From: Xiphophorus maculatus
Lineage: Eukaryota; Chordata; Actinopteri; Cyprinodontiformes; Poeciliidae
Assembly (NCBI RefSeq): GCF_002775205.1
Contig: NC_036447.1
Span: 20,752,501 to 20,816,500, forward strand
DNA length: 64,000 bases
Reading direction: 5' to 3'
A program made the position numbers and the translations under genes. The notes beneath the pieces are model-generated. The model worked only from the letters and a program-made list of their open reading frames with translations, searched no databases and was not told where the DNA came from. Below are positions 49,691-60,435 of the stretch, one piece after another. Within the stretch, counting starts at the first letter, position 1; each line of letters begins with the position of its first letter.

Positions 49691-49799
49691 GTTTTTATTA
49701 TTATTATTATTGTTGTTGTTATTATTATTATTGTTGTTGTTATTGTTATTGTTATTATTATTATTATTATTATTGTTCTTCTTGTTCTTCTTGTTATTG
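49691..49799. repeat. (TTA/TTG/TTC)n trinucleotide repeat
   Basis: About 35 TTN triplets in blocks of TTA, TTG and finally TTC, between the girdin-like gene and mettl26. Confidence 0.95.
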
Positions 49800-50039
49800 G
49801 TTAAAATGGTGCTTGTCAGTTTTTATTTTGCCTATTTTCTTTCACTTATGTGACAATCCTGTTATTTCATTTATTTGATTTTTGCTCAATCTCAGTGTTC
49901 AAACTCCCCTCCTAAACCTGTAACTTATTATTGCTCTAATAACTAGGAGTTATATGATATTAAAGCGTGACCAAATGACTATCCTGGATGCTATTTTCCT
50001 ATAATAAAGCGAAAAGACATTAAAAAAATAGACGAAAAC

Positions 50040-50253
50040 GGATGTGTTTTATTTTTGAAGTCCTTGTCCCCGCCCCTGTGTTGTGATTGGATTGTAGCTC
50101 AGGCACGTGATGCGAATGCGGAAGTTGGGAGTTGAAGTGAGAAACCTACACATTCGTGGGTGTATTGAGTGGGGTGCATCTCTACTGGGCCAGCTGGAGT
50201 GGTTACATAAACTCTACTCGATAACTCGACGCCTGAATCCGGGCTTTGGCACG
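50040..50253 (+). promoter_or_regulatory. mettl26: Probable mettl26 promoter and 5' UTR
   Basis: Within 200 bases of the start codon there is a GC box (CCCCGCCCCTG at 50068), an inverted CCAAT box (GATTGG at 50085), a CACGTG E-box at 50104-50109 and an ETS-like GCGGAAGT at 50118-50125. Such a cluster is typical of housekeeping promoters. No TATA box is seen. Confidence 0.55.
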
Positions 50254-53200
50254 ATGCTGAACGCCGCCGCGGCAGAGAGGAACAAGGAGCCTATTCTGTC
50301 GGTGCTCCGGGACAGCGTTAACACTGAGAGACCCCTGCAGGCTCTGGAGATATCCTCTGGCACCGGGCAGCATGTCGTTCACTTTGCACAGACTTTGAGA
50401 AATATCACCTGGCAGCCGTCTGAGTACGACCGCCAGTCTCTTGCCAGGTAAGCACGGGTGACAGGTGTTAGTTAGCTGTCTAAAATAACATTTCAAGGCT
50501 TCTGTAAGCCATTTTTAGTCGAGGTAATCTGTGCTTTATGCTTCACAGTAAATGTCTTGTGTTCTGCTTTCAGTATAGAAGCCTACAGGTCTCACTATCA
50601 GCTGCACAATGTGAAGCCTGCCGTCTACCTGGATGCTTCTCGGCCTCATCAGGGTTGGGCAGGGATTCAGCCTGAAAGCCTTGACCTGGTGCTCAACATC
50701 AACATGATCCATATTTCTCCCTTGTCCTGCACAGAGGTCAGCTTGGCAAATTATTTTAGCTTCATGTTTCAAAAAAAAAAAAAAAAAGAAAGAAAATGCA
50801 GGCTCTTAATGTTTAATCCCGAAACATTCTATAGACATACCATTCCTCAAAGTATGTTGGCTGTGTTGAATAAATGTAGCTTAAATACAGCGAAGGGTAT
50901 ATTTTAAAGTAGAATAGTAATCCCAGCTGGTTCAAGTTAGCCTAAAAGGCAAAATAACACAGAAATGGACCCGTTTGTTTCTAAGAACAAAAACGTTCCC
51001 ATTGCAAACCATTGAAATGCATTTTTTATTATTGCATTGCTTTATGTTGAGATCTGTTTGGATGATTACCTACTATTTTTTTTCCTCTCATATTTATACA
51101 GTGCCTTTTGTTTAAATGCCTATTTTTTTTATTTTCAAAAAACAAACAAACCATGAACTGAACTTAAAAATGTCAGAAACCCTCAAATATAATACCTGAT
51201 ATGAGTATTTTGGCTCATTTGGCGGTTAATGATTTTTATTTCATAATTAGATTATTTGCACACAAGAGGGCAGTGTAGTACCAGAATCAATAGGCGTGGT
51301 CTTCAGGTAGAGAGAGGTTTAATTATTGACATCCTGACAGCAAGTGGAGTTTCGATGCGTGGCAGCTGAAATATAATAATAATTATAACCTAAAGTTGCA
51401 TCCAAGCAACCCTTTTTGCATTCAAGTTACTTCATATTACCATTACCTATCAAATCCTGTTTTTAGGGGTTTTTTTATGAATTATTGAGATAATTATAAA
51501 ATTACTCAAACCTCATGATGTAATTTATTTTAATTCTATACTGTGATTTGAAGATTTTCACATCGTTTCTGAGCCTTTTGGTTGTGGAATCTACTAATAA
51601 AATTAGTAGATTTAAGAAAATTACTGCAATTGAAAGTACAGGTAATACTTGTCAAAGTTATGATAATGAGAAATGATTAGTGAAACACAGACTTCTAATA
51701 CTCTAACCTTTTCTTTTCTGCAGAATTTAGGTTATGACTCAGTGGTTATACATGAACCTCTGTAGATTATTTTACAGCAGTCAGAACTGATAAGGTTGTT
51801 TTTAGTGCGTCTTAAATTGAGTGTTTTGCAGTTTAGAAAGCTTTTTATTTATATGGCGGTATTCATCTTTTAATAAACTGACCTGGTTTGGTTAAATACT
51901 GAAGGCACACGCAGTATGCATAAAGCTTCCCCTGAGTGTATTTACATAACAGCTCTTCAGATGCGTAGCTCCTCAGATGATAACCGTAGGCAGTTCCTAA
52001 CAAAAAGGTTTTAGTGGTTTTCCACTTTCCAGCCTCCATTTTATGTGATGTGGTTCTGGTGCCCTAAAGACCTCACTGTTCTCTTCTAGGGATTATTCAG
52101 AGGGGCTGGAGTGCTGCTGAAGCCACAGGGTCTTCTGTTGACATACGGGGTAAGCGAAAAACATTTCATGCCATTATCAGATCCACTCATGATTCCTAAT
52201 GATTAATACTCTCAGCCATATGCAGTGAATGGCCAGATCACCCCTCAAAGCAACGTGGACTTTGACTACAGCCTAAGGCAAAGGTAAGATGATCTGTTGT
52301 TTATTTAAATAAATGCACCAACAAAAATGCACTGGTTTTGTTTGCTCATCATCATCAATCACTGAAACTTCAATTCGGATACCACAGCAGTGACCCTACT
52401 TGATTTCATGCAAAACTCTGGAGATGTTTTTCTCACCATGGTGGATTCTTGAACTGACGACTCTTGATCCACTTTCTGATTAATTTGGTTAGAAATTATC
52501 TCACCCATGGAGCATTGACATTTTTATTCCCATTTGGTTAATTTAAAACAAAATGGTGAGATGATAAAAAGTAACATTACTGGATGAGATCATTGAATTG
52601 TATACCACTGATCTTAATATACATGAACTATTCAGATGCATCAAAAGTAACACACATCCTTCAAACCTATTGCAGGTCTTCATACTCCGCAAAGTCTACT
52701 TCATTTCCTCACATTTTTAGATCCTTGTAGAACATGTTTCTGTAAATTAATTTTGCTAAATTAATGCTTTTCAAAGCTCGGTACTTAGTCTCACTCTCAG
52801 CTCCTGTTGCGAACCTGCAGTTGGCTACTTAGTGAAAGTTCTGCTTGTAGCTTGGTAAATGTAGTGTCAAAACAGAGCCTCCTCAATGAGAGAGACTCCA
52901 TTAATATTCATGCCAACTGTTAAATTTTTGAGCATTTAATTTTGTCTTTGAGCAAGATAAAAATATAGCGGCCTTCTTTCAGCCAGCTGACCGGCAGTAC
53001 AGTCACCCCAGGACTACATCTGACGTCTAATTTAAATGACTTTAAATTGAAGGAGAACTATATGGCTGAAAAATTCAGGGCTTTTTAAACCGTAACTTTT
53101 TAAAACCTTAGTACACTGTAAGACTAGTAAGCAGTCTGTGCAATTTATATTAAAAGAACCCAAACAATAACTTTGTATTTATTTTACTTTTATATATATA

Positions 53201-53454
53201 TATAATGTTTAATCTTGCAGGAATCCAGAATGGGGACTGAAGGATATCTCATTTCTCAATTCTGTGGCACAAAAAAATGGTTTATTCCTAGAGAAAATTG
53301 TAAGTATCTATTTCATAAGGGGATCTGGCGCAATTTTTTTTCTAAAGTTTATCTCAAAATGTTGTTTTTAATCTTAAAATGCTTTAAATTTGTCTAGGTG
53401 GAGATGCCAGCAAACAACAAATGCCTTCTCTTCAGGAAAGAGAGTTTGGTGTGA
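50254..53454 (+). CDS. mettl26: Methyltransferase-like protein 26 (METTL26, DUF938 family)
   Basis: Six exons: 50254-50447, 50574-50736, 52090-52149, 52216-52283, 53221-53299, 53398-53454, all in phase, giving 206 aa (human about 204). The start at 50254 is set by homology to the conserved N-terminus (AAAAERNKEPIL). A Rossmann-type SAM-binding loop is visible as EISSGTGQHVVHFAQ (motif I, G-x-G-x-G-like), followed by W-QPS-E-D-like motif II (WQPSEYD). Further conserved blocks are LDLVLNINMIHISP, GLLLTYGPYAVNG and NPEWGLKD. The family is related to small-molecule or protein methyltransferases and the substrate is not established. Tail-to-tail with wfikkn1, 593 bases apart. Confidence 0.95.
51588..51612. 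repeat. Perfect inverted repeat (11-bp arms, AAA loop)
   Basis: AATCTACTAAT, AAA, ATTAGTAGATT, in the second intron of mettl26. The rest of this 1.35-kb intron shows no exon or clear transposon. Confidence 0.85.
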
Positions 53455-53749
53455 GGTTTCCCGGTGACCCATCTCTGAGGCGAAGAATGGTCAAAACGCC
53501 TTAATTTCCACTTTAATCGTTGTATAACCTAGCACACATTATTTCAATCTTAATTGTTATTCTATCTATGTCAAACTGTTGAGTACTGTACAGTTGAACA
53601 CTTACATGAAGTTTATTTTTATCATCCTAGGAAAGACAAATGTTATATTAGTAACTAAGCATAAGTGCTTTTTAGAGGTAGATAACCTAGAATATACAGT
53701 ACATGACTAGAGGGGCAATACACACAAACAAGTTTTTAAGAGCACATAA

Positions 53750-53755
53750 AATAAA
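53750..53755 (+). terminator. mettl26: Candidate mettl26 polyadenylation signal
   Basis: AATAAA 296 bases after the stop, in the short gap shared with the 3' end of wfikkn1. On the opposite strand a TTTATT (AATAAA in minus sense) at 53612-53617 could serve wfikkn1, in which case the two 3' UTRs would overlap by roughly 140 bases. Confidence 0.5.
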
Positions 53756-54047
53756 GTACAGTCATACACAACAGTGACCTATTTTAAATATTACATAATG
53801 GAATTTACTCAACATGATTAATTTGGTTAGCAGCTATTTTAGCAGATTTTTTTTTCATTTGCCATTAGAAAATACATGTGTCATAAAATAGCATTTTAGT
53901 TCTGTATAAATTGTCTCACAATATCTTAAATGTCATAAAAACCTTTGTTGGACTGAATATAAACAACTGATCTTCCTTACTTAAATAAATTGGCTGTAGT
54001 CACTTATTTGTGAAATAATTAAACGTACCATTGTGTCCCAGCAAACT

Positions 54048-56951
54048 TCACAATGCTTCACATGTGTTTTTATTGATGGCATCACGAAGCCTACGGAGCC
54101 TGCGTTCAGGTATGGCTTTGACGTAGCTGTCTGGCTGGATGATGGCCATGCCGTCCTGCACCATTCCCATCACCAGTAAGGGGTTCTCGTCCATAGTGAT
54201 GTTGGGACAAGGACAGCTCCAGTCAATCTTTACTATGGTCACCTCTAGGTTTTTGGTGTTGAAGAAAGTCAGGCCCATCTTTTCGTCCCTTAGGACTTCG
54301 TCCAGACTAAAGTGAGCCAAACCGGAGTCAAGGTCCTCAATGAGCTCCGTCAGCCGGCCGATTATGGCAAAGTCGCTGCGGCACAGGGTGGGCATCATTT
54401 TCCCCCTCATCCGACAAGTTCTACACGGTTTCCGTTTGGGCTGTGGACAGTTTGCTTCACACTCCTTTTTGGTGGCAAAGCTGTTTGCATTTCCCTGGCA
54501 TCCTCCGTAGGCAAAGGGCTGGCATTGTTTCAGTAAGGAATTCCAGGCCCAACGTGCCTCCCAGTTTTTGCAGGGCCCCTGAACCGCCGGCAGGGAGCAG
54601 ATCCCCATCCCCTCTCTCTGACAGGACGCTTTGCACTCCTCGTACGTCTCAAAACGGTTGCGACTGTCGTCGCACCCGCCACTGCTGAAGGTCATGCAGG
54701 AGCTTAGCTTGCTGTCATAATACCAATCCACGTGACGCTCCCCACTGCACACTCTAGTGTCGACTTCAGCAAGGCAATCGGCTGGAGAAAACGGCCGTCC
54801 CATAGGCAACTCCGGATCTTCGGAAAAGTCATCATCAGCTCTGCGAATAACAGACAACGGGTAATCCGCTTGGAGAACTCCTACGGAGTTTCTTGCAATG
54901 CATGTGTATATGCCTGTATCCCAGACCTGGGCATTGTAAACAACTAGCTGACCAATGTTTGTTATAACTACATTGCCATACATCTGGTCCGGCCTCATGA
55001 CTAGACGCTCACGTCTTTCACTCTGCTTTTCCCATGTCACATCTGGTCTGGGGACTCCAATCACATCACAGTGGAAGCTAACGGTGCCCCCAACGTAGAT
55101 TGACTGGTGGTGAGGGTTTGAGTACAGTGTGGGGGGCATGGGGTCTTCCTGCGAGGATGTTGTGGTTGGAGAAACTGTAGTATCAAGAGGCAATGGACTG
55201 GTGTGAGGACCAGCAAGGTAGAAGCGGCAAGGAATCACAGTCAAAGTCACTCCCCGGATACAGGCTTCTGCATCCATGTAACAGCGGTTGAAGTAGGTGA
55301 GGCCATCTGATGCACAGGTGAAATAGGGTTCTTTCTCACAGCGGTCCTGACATTTGCAGATAGGCTGTCCATCCCAAATGTCACAGGTTGCCCCCTGCTG
55401 GCTGCAGATGAAGCCCTCACAGGTAGCCGTGGAGGCAGGGGCAGCGTCTCCGTCGGCACCTCCTTCCTTACCATCGGGCTGAGCAGGCGTGCCATCGGAG
55501 AAACGTGCAGAAACACAACTGTTGAGCCCGCAGACATTGGTGCAACATTTCTCATGTTCAGCGCAGTCCTGAGAAAGCAGCAAATTCAGATTGTCATTTA
55601 TGCCATTTGAAAGGAAAAATGCATTCAGTATTCAAGAGAAGATTGACATTTTTTTTAAGAAAGTAATTGCACAGTAACTAAAAAGAGCAACAGGTAAAAC
55701 GACATTAAAACTTCGCACAAAGGCCCACTGCTAAACTTTTACAAAAAGCGTTGATTCTTAGGAAGAAATGGAAATATGCCAACACAAAACCATGAATATA
55801 CACAAAGCTACATGAACTGAGGTCTACTACCTCTTTGTTTGTAAATGTCCATCTGATTTTTCTAGTAACCTATGAAACTGTCCTCTTAGCTGTAACTAGA
55901 CTTATTTTTTTTCTCTTAGTTACATATAACCAAAACATCTGTGGCAAACCACACTGAACTTCTGAAAAACTGTGTAACTAAAGGAGAAATTACATTTAAA
56001 ATCTTATTTTTATTTAAATGTTTGTGTCTGATCTCACCCCTAGATGCCCATGCCTGTCCAAGATGCTACAGTTCAGGTAGTGTTGGAAGCCTTGTCATAA
56101 TCCAATTTTCCAACGTCCTCCCGCTACACTCAAGTGCATATTTCCTGAGGTCAACGATAAATGTCCCTCTGTTTTCATGGATTACAGTTTGAATAAACAC
56201 ATTTTGGATTTATTTTTAAAAATTCTAATATATATATACACACACACACGCCCATATATATACAGTATACTGTATATATAGAGATAGAGAGAGAGTACTT
56301 CTCAGAATAACTTGTCATCTTTTTATTACTCACAATGACTACTGTTGGAATAATTGAGCCAATGATTTAGACCATCAACAACAAACTTTGGGATTTAGTC
56401 TAAAGCGGTCGCAAAGTTTGCTTATACCTCAGCCACCTCTGGACACCTGCAAGAGCTGCTTTAAGGTTTGAATGTTCCACATTATCCAGTGTAATAACTA
56501 CACCACTTCACCTGAGCTTTGGAGGAGAAAAAAATTTTAAACACACCAACTATGCGTTTTCCATTCACTCTCGGTGTTTTTTTTTTTTTTTTTGTTTTTT
56601 TTTTACTGTGCAGTAAAAAAAAACTAATAGTTCATTCGTTCATCTGAATTACCCCACATCCTCTCCACTCTGTTTGGCCTCTTTTTTTTAGGGTCTCACC
56701 TCATCCAAGCTGCATTCCCTCTCGCAGGTGCTCTGTGCATCAACCCAAAGATTGGTGTTGAGCTTGTTGGGACAAAACCCTTCGTGCTCAGCCGTGGCTC
56801 CTGTCACACTGGCAGTCAAGGAAAAGTCGAGAAAATCGCAAATCAAGAACACCAACAAAAACACGCGTGTCCATCTGAAGGGCGGTTTGCTTTGCCACCT
56901 TTTGTCCTTTGAATGCCTGACTTGAAAAAGTTGGAGAAGGATCTCAGGCAT
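54048..56951 (-). CDS. wfikkn1: WFIKKN1, secreted WAP/follistatin/Ig/Kunitz/NTR protein
   Basis: Two exons on the minus strand: 56951-56700 (84 codons) and 55568-54048 (506 codons plus stop), 590 aa. After a basic leader and hydrophobic segment (about residues 30-47) come a WAP domain (59-104), follistatin/Kazal (134-198), Ig (238-325), two Kunitz domains (349-400 and 408-458) and an NTR module (466-587). Kunitz 2 keeps the canonical GPC-K frame (P1 Lys 418) and YGGC. Kunitz 1 lacks the reactive-site signature, as in the mammalian proteins. In mammals WFIKKN proteins bind GDF8 and GDF11 and related ligands. MRPDQMYGNV and CVSARF, plus synteny, favour WFIKKN1 over WFIKKN2. The leader before the hydrophobic segment is long (about 29 aa). 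Confidence 0.95.
56228..56296. repeat. wfikkn1: Compound AT/AC/GA microsatellite in the wfikkn1 intron
   Basis: TA, CA, TA and GA dinucleotide tracts in succession, in the single intron (55569-56699). The remaining intron is AT-rich and otherwise featureless, except for poly-T tracts at 56578-56603. Confidence 0.85.
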
Positions 56952-57210
56952 TTTTGCTCCTTTGAACGAGTAATTCCATCCCTCCTTCGGGTCTCAAATA
57001 ATAGAGATTGTTAAATATGTCTGTATGCCTTGTTGAGGAAAAACCGACTTAGTTCCAGTTTTACAGCCCGTGAGATTTAATGAGTATTCGCCCGAGCGCA
57101 TGCTAATTGCCTACTTTAAAATATCCCCCCTAAATAATCAAGGTCTGGAGCAACAAAGAGCAAAATTCACCTTCGGAAACGAACGAAGGACGCAGCCAGC
57201 TATCCACAAT

Positions 57211-57213
<3 letters not shown>

Positions 57214-57290
<77 letters not shown>
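57214..57290. repeat. (GA)38 microsatellite upstream of wfikkn1
   Basis: Uninterrupted GA tract of about 77 bases, 263 bases upstream of the wfikkn1 start codon (minus strand), so in its promoter or 5' UTR as CT on the sense strand. The flanking 57300-57400 stretch is rich in CCCCCACC. Confidence 0.95.
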
Positions 57291-57291
<1 letters not shown>

Positions 57292-57649
57292 GGCTGCAGC
57301 CTTTCAGAGTGTGAATGGAGGTGGAAAGGGCAGCCCCCACCATCCCCCCACCGCCCCCACCAACCCCCTCTGACCGCCCCCACGGCCGTCCTGAGTCGGA
57401 AACTTTTATGAAGCAACACCGTGAGCAACGCAACTGGACAAACATTGTAAAAACATCAAAGACAAGTGGAGCCACGCTGCAAACTGCTGCTAAATAGAAA
57501 GGAAAGATGCCCGTTTTAATGGGAAAATTGCATTTAGATGTAGATAAGATGTAGATAAATATCTACATATCTACGGACTTGTATACACACACTCAGATAT
57601 ATAGACACGCTAAAAGGCCCTCGAGGCAGGGAGCTTGAAAGGCCAAGCA

Positions 57650-58140
57650 GAGGGCGTGTCGCATCATGTCCAACACTAACAACGTCGTTTGCGCCCTTCT
57701 CTTCTTGTCTAGACATGGGTCAGTTTACCACCACCATTGGCGCTCGGCTCAGAGATGCCTCGGCCAGGTGGGAAGGCGTAAAGAGCCCCATTTTCAGCAG
57801 GGTGTGACTCATCTTTTGTTGCCGAGCCGGGCTGCAGATCCAGCTACCCCCCCTCACCCCCGCCTCCCCACACAAGCCGCTCCTTCCTGCTCATCTTTTC
57901 ATTGGCAGTGACCCTGCAACCTTTCGGTGACTTCTGACCGCCCCGCATTCACGCTCCGCGGCGATGGAGCCCCCCGGTTATCCCGAACTGGCCAATGCCG
58001 AGGGAGCAGCTAATCAAATCAGCTCCCCCACACCCACAGGTTTTTAATGCACTTCAACACCAGCCAGTCCCCGGGCTGGACAAAAGGAAAGGAGAAGGAA
58101 ATTACTCCCACGATTCCCACGGTGGCCCTGATAAATGTCT
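57650..58140. promoter_or_regulatory. GC-richer block upstream of wfikkn1, possible regulatory region
   Basis: This 490-base stretch is clearly less AT-rich than its surroundings. It contains CpG steps, a CCCCTCACCCCCGCC run, an ATTGG box at 57901 and GATAA at 58131. It has no supportable coding exon; a 30-codon frame at 57715 ends in a stop and matches nothing I know. Role inferred only from composition and position. Confidence 0.3.
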
Positions 58141-58284
58141 GCGTAAAAGCATAATACCTAATACATACTTGGAAGTAAAATCTATATTTCCTTGTGATTT
58201 TGACCACAAGAAAACAAATTGTGGCAAACTTTGAGACACACCACTCTCTTATTCTTTATTAAATGTTTACATGAGGGCGTTTGC

Positions 58285-58664
58285 AGAGCAGAAACACAAA
58301 GTCTTACCAAGTCTTTTTGGTGTAGTATCTAGTGCAAATATCTTGAGGAAAAACTAACTTACAAGTAACTTTTCAGCAAGGTATGGGAGCTTGTTTTAGG
58401 TTAAGAATTCCTTAATGCTGATTTAAAAATAAATACCACTTCCACTAGCAGATTATTTCAGCTCTAGCAAGACATTTTTCCCATTTTATAAGTGCCAACT
58501 GAACTATTTTTTTGAATCAATATTAAGGAGTTATTGACTTAAAACAATAGTTTTAAGCTCATATATCTTACTGAAAAGTTATTTTACTCTTACTTCAAGT
58601 GTACTAAGATATATGCACTAGAAACTACACTAAAAAATACTTGGTACGACTGTGTTTTTGTAGG
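58285..58664. mobile_element. MITE copy 1 (TIR CTACAAAAACACA.. type)
   Basis: Imperfect inverted arms: left AGCAGAAACACAAAGTCTTA, CCAAGTCTTTTTGG and TATCTAGTGCAAATATCTT; right AAGATATATGCACTAGAAAC, CCAAGTATTTTTT in antisense and GTGTTTTTGTAGG. Same family as the element at 59338. Confidence 0.75.
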
Positions 58665-59337
58665 CTATTGTTCTAAAGAGGAACCATGGGGACATGCTCT
58701 ACTACAACACACAACCATGAGGAAGCTTGCAGTACAGAGAAAAAATGTTTCAATGTTCACCCGGCCTGTAGAACATTACGCTTCAAGACATGACCAACTG
58801 CATTTAAACCATTTAATCTATGCAGTCGGCATGGGCTGGTCTCTGATGAGATCGAGGTTTCAAATCATTAAATTGCAGAGAAAGTACTGGAGTGACTGAA
58901 GATTTCCAGAGCTCCTCCACAACTGCTGGTCAGCCGACTGAACGAAAGACAATTGTCCCACATTTACGAAGACGAATGTTTCAGATCCCAAACCCCGGCA
59001 TAAAAACGGGGAAGGAGGGAGAATCTAAAGAGACACTGCTTGTTAGAAATGGTGTTTTCAAATCAGAAGTCTAACTCTGCTAGGTAGCAGCAAGCAGGTT
59101 GAAATAACAGCACCTAAATAATGATAGACATTTTTATTAAACATTTGAGTGTCAGTAGATCAACAAAGTTAATCTACTATAAGAACTTGAGATTGTCCAT
59201 GCCTCTAAATAATCTAAATTATACAATTACTGCTCCATATTATGTACCCTGTTTGATACATTAAGAATATGTTCTCTAGAAAAGACCAACCACTGTAAAA
59301 ATTTAAATAAAGAAACAACTTTAAGTGACTGCACTGC

Positions 59338-59526
59338 AAAAACACAAAATCTTAAAAGTATTTTTGGTCTCGTTTCTAGTGCAAAACGTGTACTCCTTTA
59401 TATTGGAGATATAGGAGCCTAAGGCAAAACTTCCTTAATATTAGTTTTACTGGCAGATTGTTTCACATCGACGTTTGAGCTAGAAACCAGACCAAAAATA
59501 CTTGGTGAATATTTGTTTTTGCAGCG
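59338..59526. mobile_element. MITE copy 2 (CACTGCAAAAACACAAAATC)
   Basis: Left arm CACTGCAAAAACACAAAATC, AGTATTTTTGGTCT and GTTTCTAGTGCAAAA. Right arm AGCTAGAAACCAGACCAAAA, ATACTTGG and GTTTTTGCAGCG. A well-conserved fish MITE structure. Confidence 0.85.
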
Positions 59527-60435
59527 TTTCCAATTGGCTTCCACTTCACATGGCCACAGCAACTGAGCTGTCAGATATTGTTTTATACTGAAAATTACTC
59601 ACAATATCCTAACGCAAACAAAATTCTCCTGTAGCTAATGTCAACATGAATGAATCTGAAAGTGAAAACACGACGATCAGTGCGCTCGTTTGTACAAGTT
59701 CTGTTTTTAATAAGAGCCGAGCAGAGAACAAAACTAACCATGCTGTCGATAGTTAAAACAGTTACACAACAAGGCGGATCCAATTTAGGTTTAAAAAGCC
59801 CAGACACAGTGCAGTGACGAATGGACCCAAATTAATAGTTTTTGGAAAACAAGAGCTTCTGTTTAAAATCTGTTCCTCCTTAACTCCACTTCATTGGCAT
59901 ATTTTAAAATGTTTCAAACAAAATGTTCTGAATAAATAGCAAAGCAACATTTTTTTCCCTGTACAAAAAGGCCATAAAACACAAAACACTCGAGACAAAG
60001 CAAACATGAGAAGCTCCTCTACATGAAAATCACTGCTTCACAAATACACATATACACACATACATGACTTCAAGTCCAGCTTTAAATACCAGTAAACAAT
60101 CTTGTTTTTTCCTTACAGAAGAGAATCATCTGTAGTGTTAACTAGTGAGAGATAACCCTTGATTCACATTAGTTGATCCCCAGGAAATCCTCCCCGCCTT
60201 GATAGAGAACAGGTAATCGAGCATCCACAAGATGGCGCCGGCGAGAGCAAGGAGAACAGAAACCAGTCCTAGTCCAGCTTGATTCCTGAACATCAAATAA
60301 GTTCATATCTGTTTTCATTTCTGGCAGCTGGGAGCTCTACACGGTCTTCGGCCTTGTGACGTCTTGGAGCAACAGCTTTAATATCTGCCCTAATGAGGGG
60401 TGAGGGGATGGGGCAAATATCTCTGCCCTGCTTCA

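Larger units (their letters stand above)
56952..60435. other. Intergenic region between wfikkn1 5' end and rab40c 3' end
   Basis: Contains the GA repeat, the GC-richer block and two MITEs. The part from 59.1 to 60.4 kb is AT-rich and probably holds the rab40c 3' UTR, with a minus-strand AATAAA candidate at 59133-59138. Confidence 0.5.

Noticed and set aside
57070-57428. Open frames through the GA repeat on both strands
   Set aside because: Dinucleotide repeats lack stops in some frames; the peptides are only Arg-Glu or Leu-Ser runs with no family.
57715-57807. Small open frame starting MGQFTTTIGARL
   Set aside because: Thirty codons with no recognisable family and no splice donor before the stop; treated as chance within a GC-richer block.
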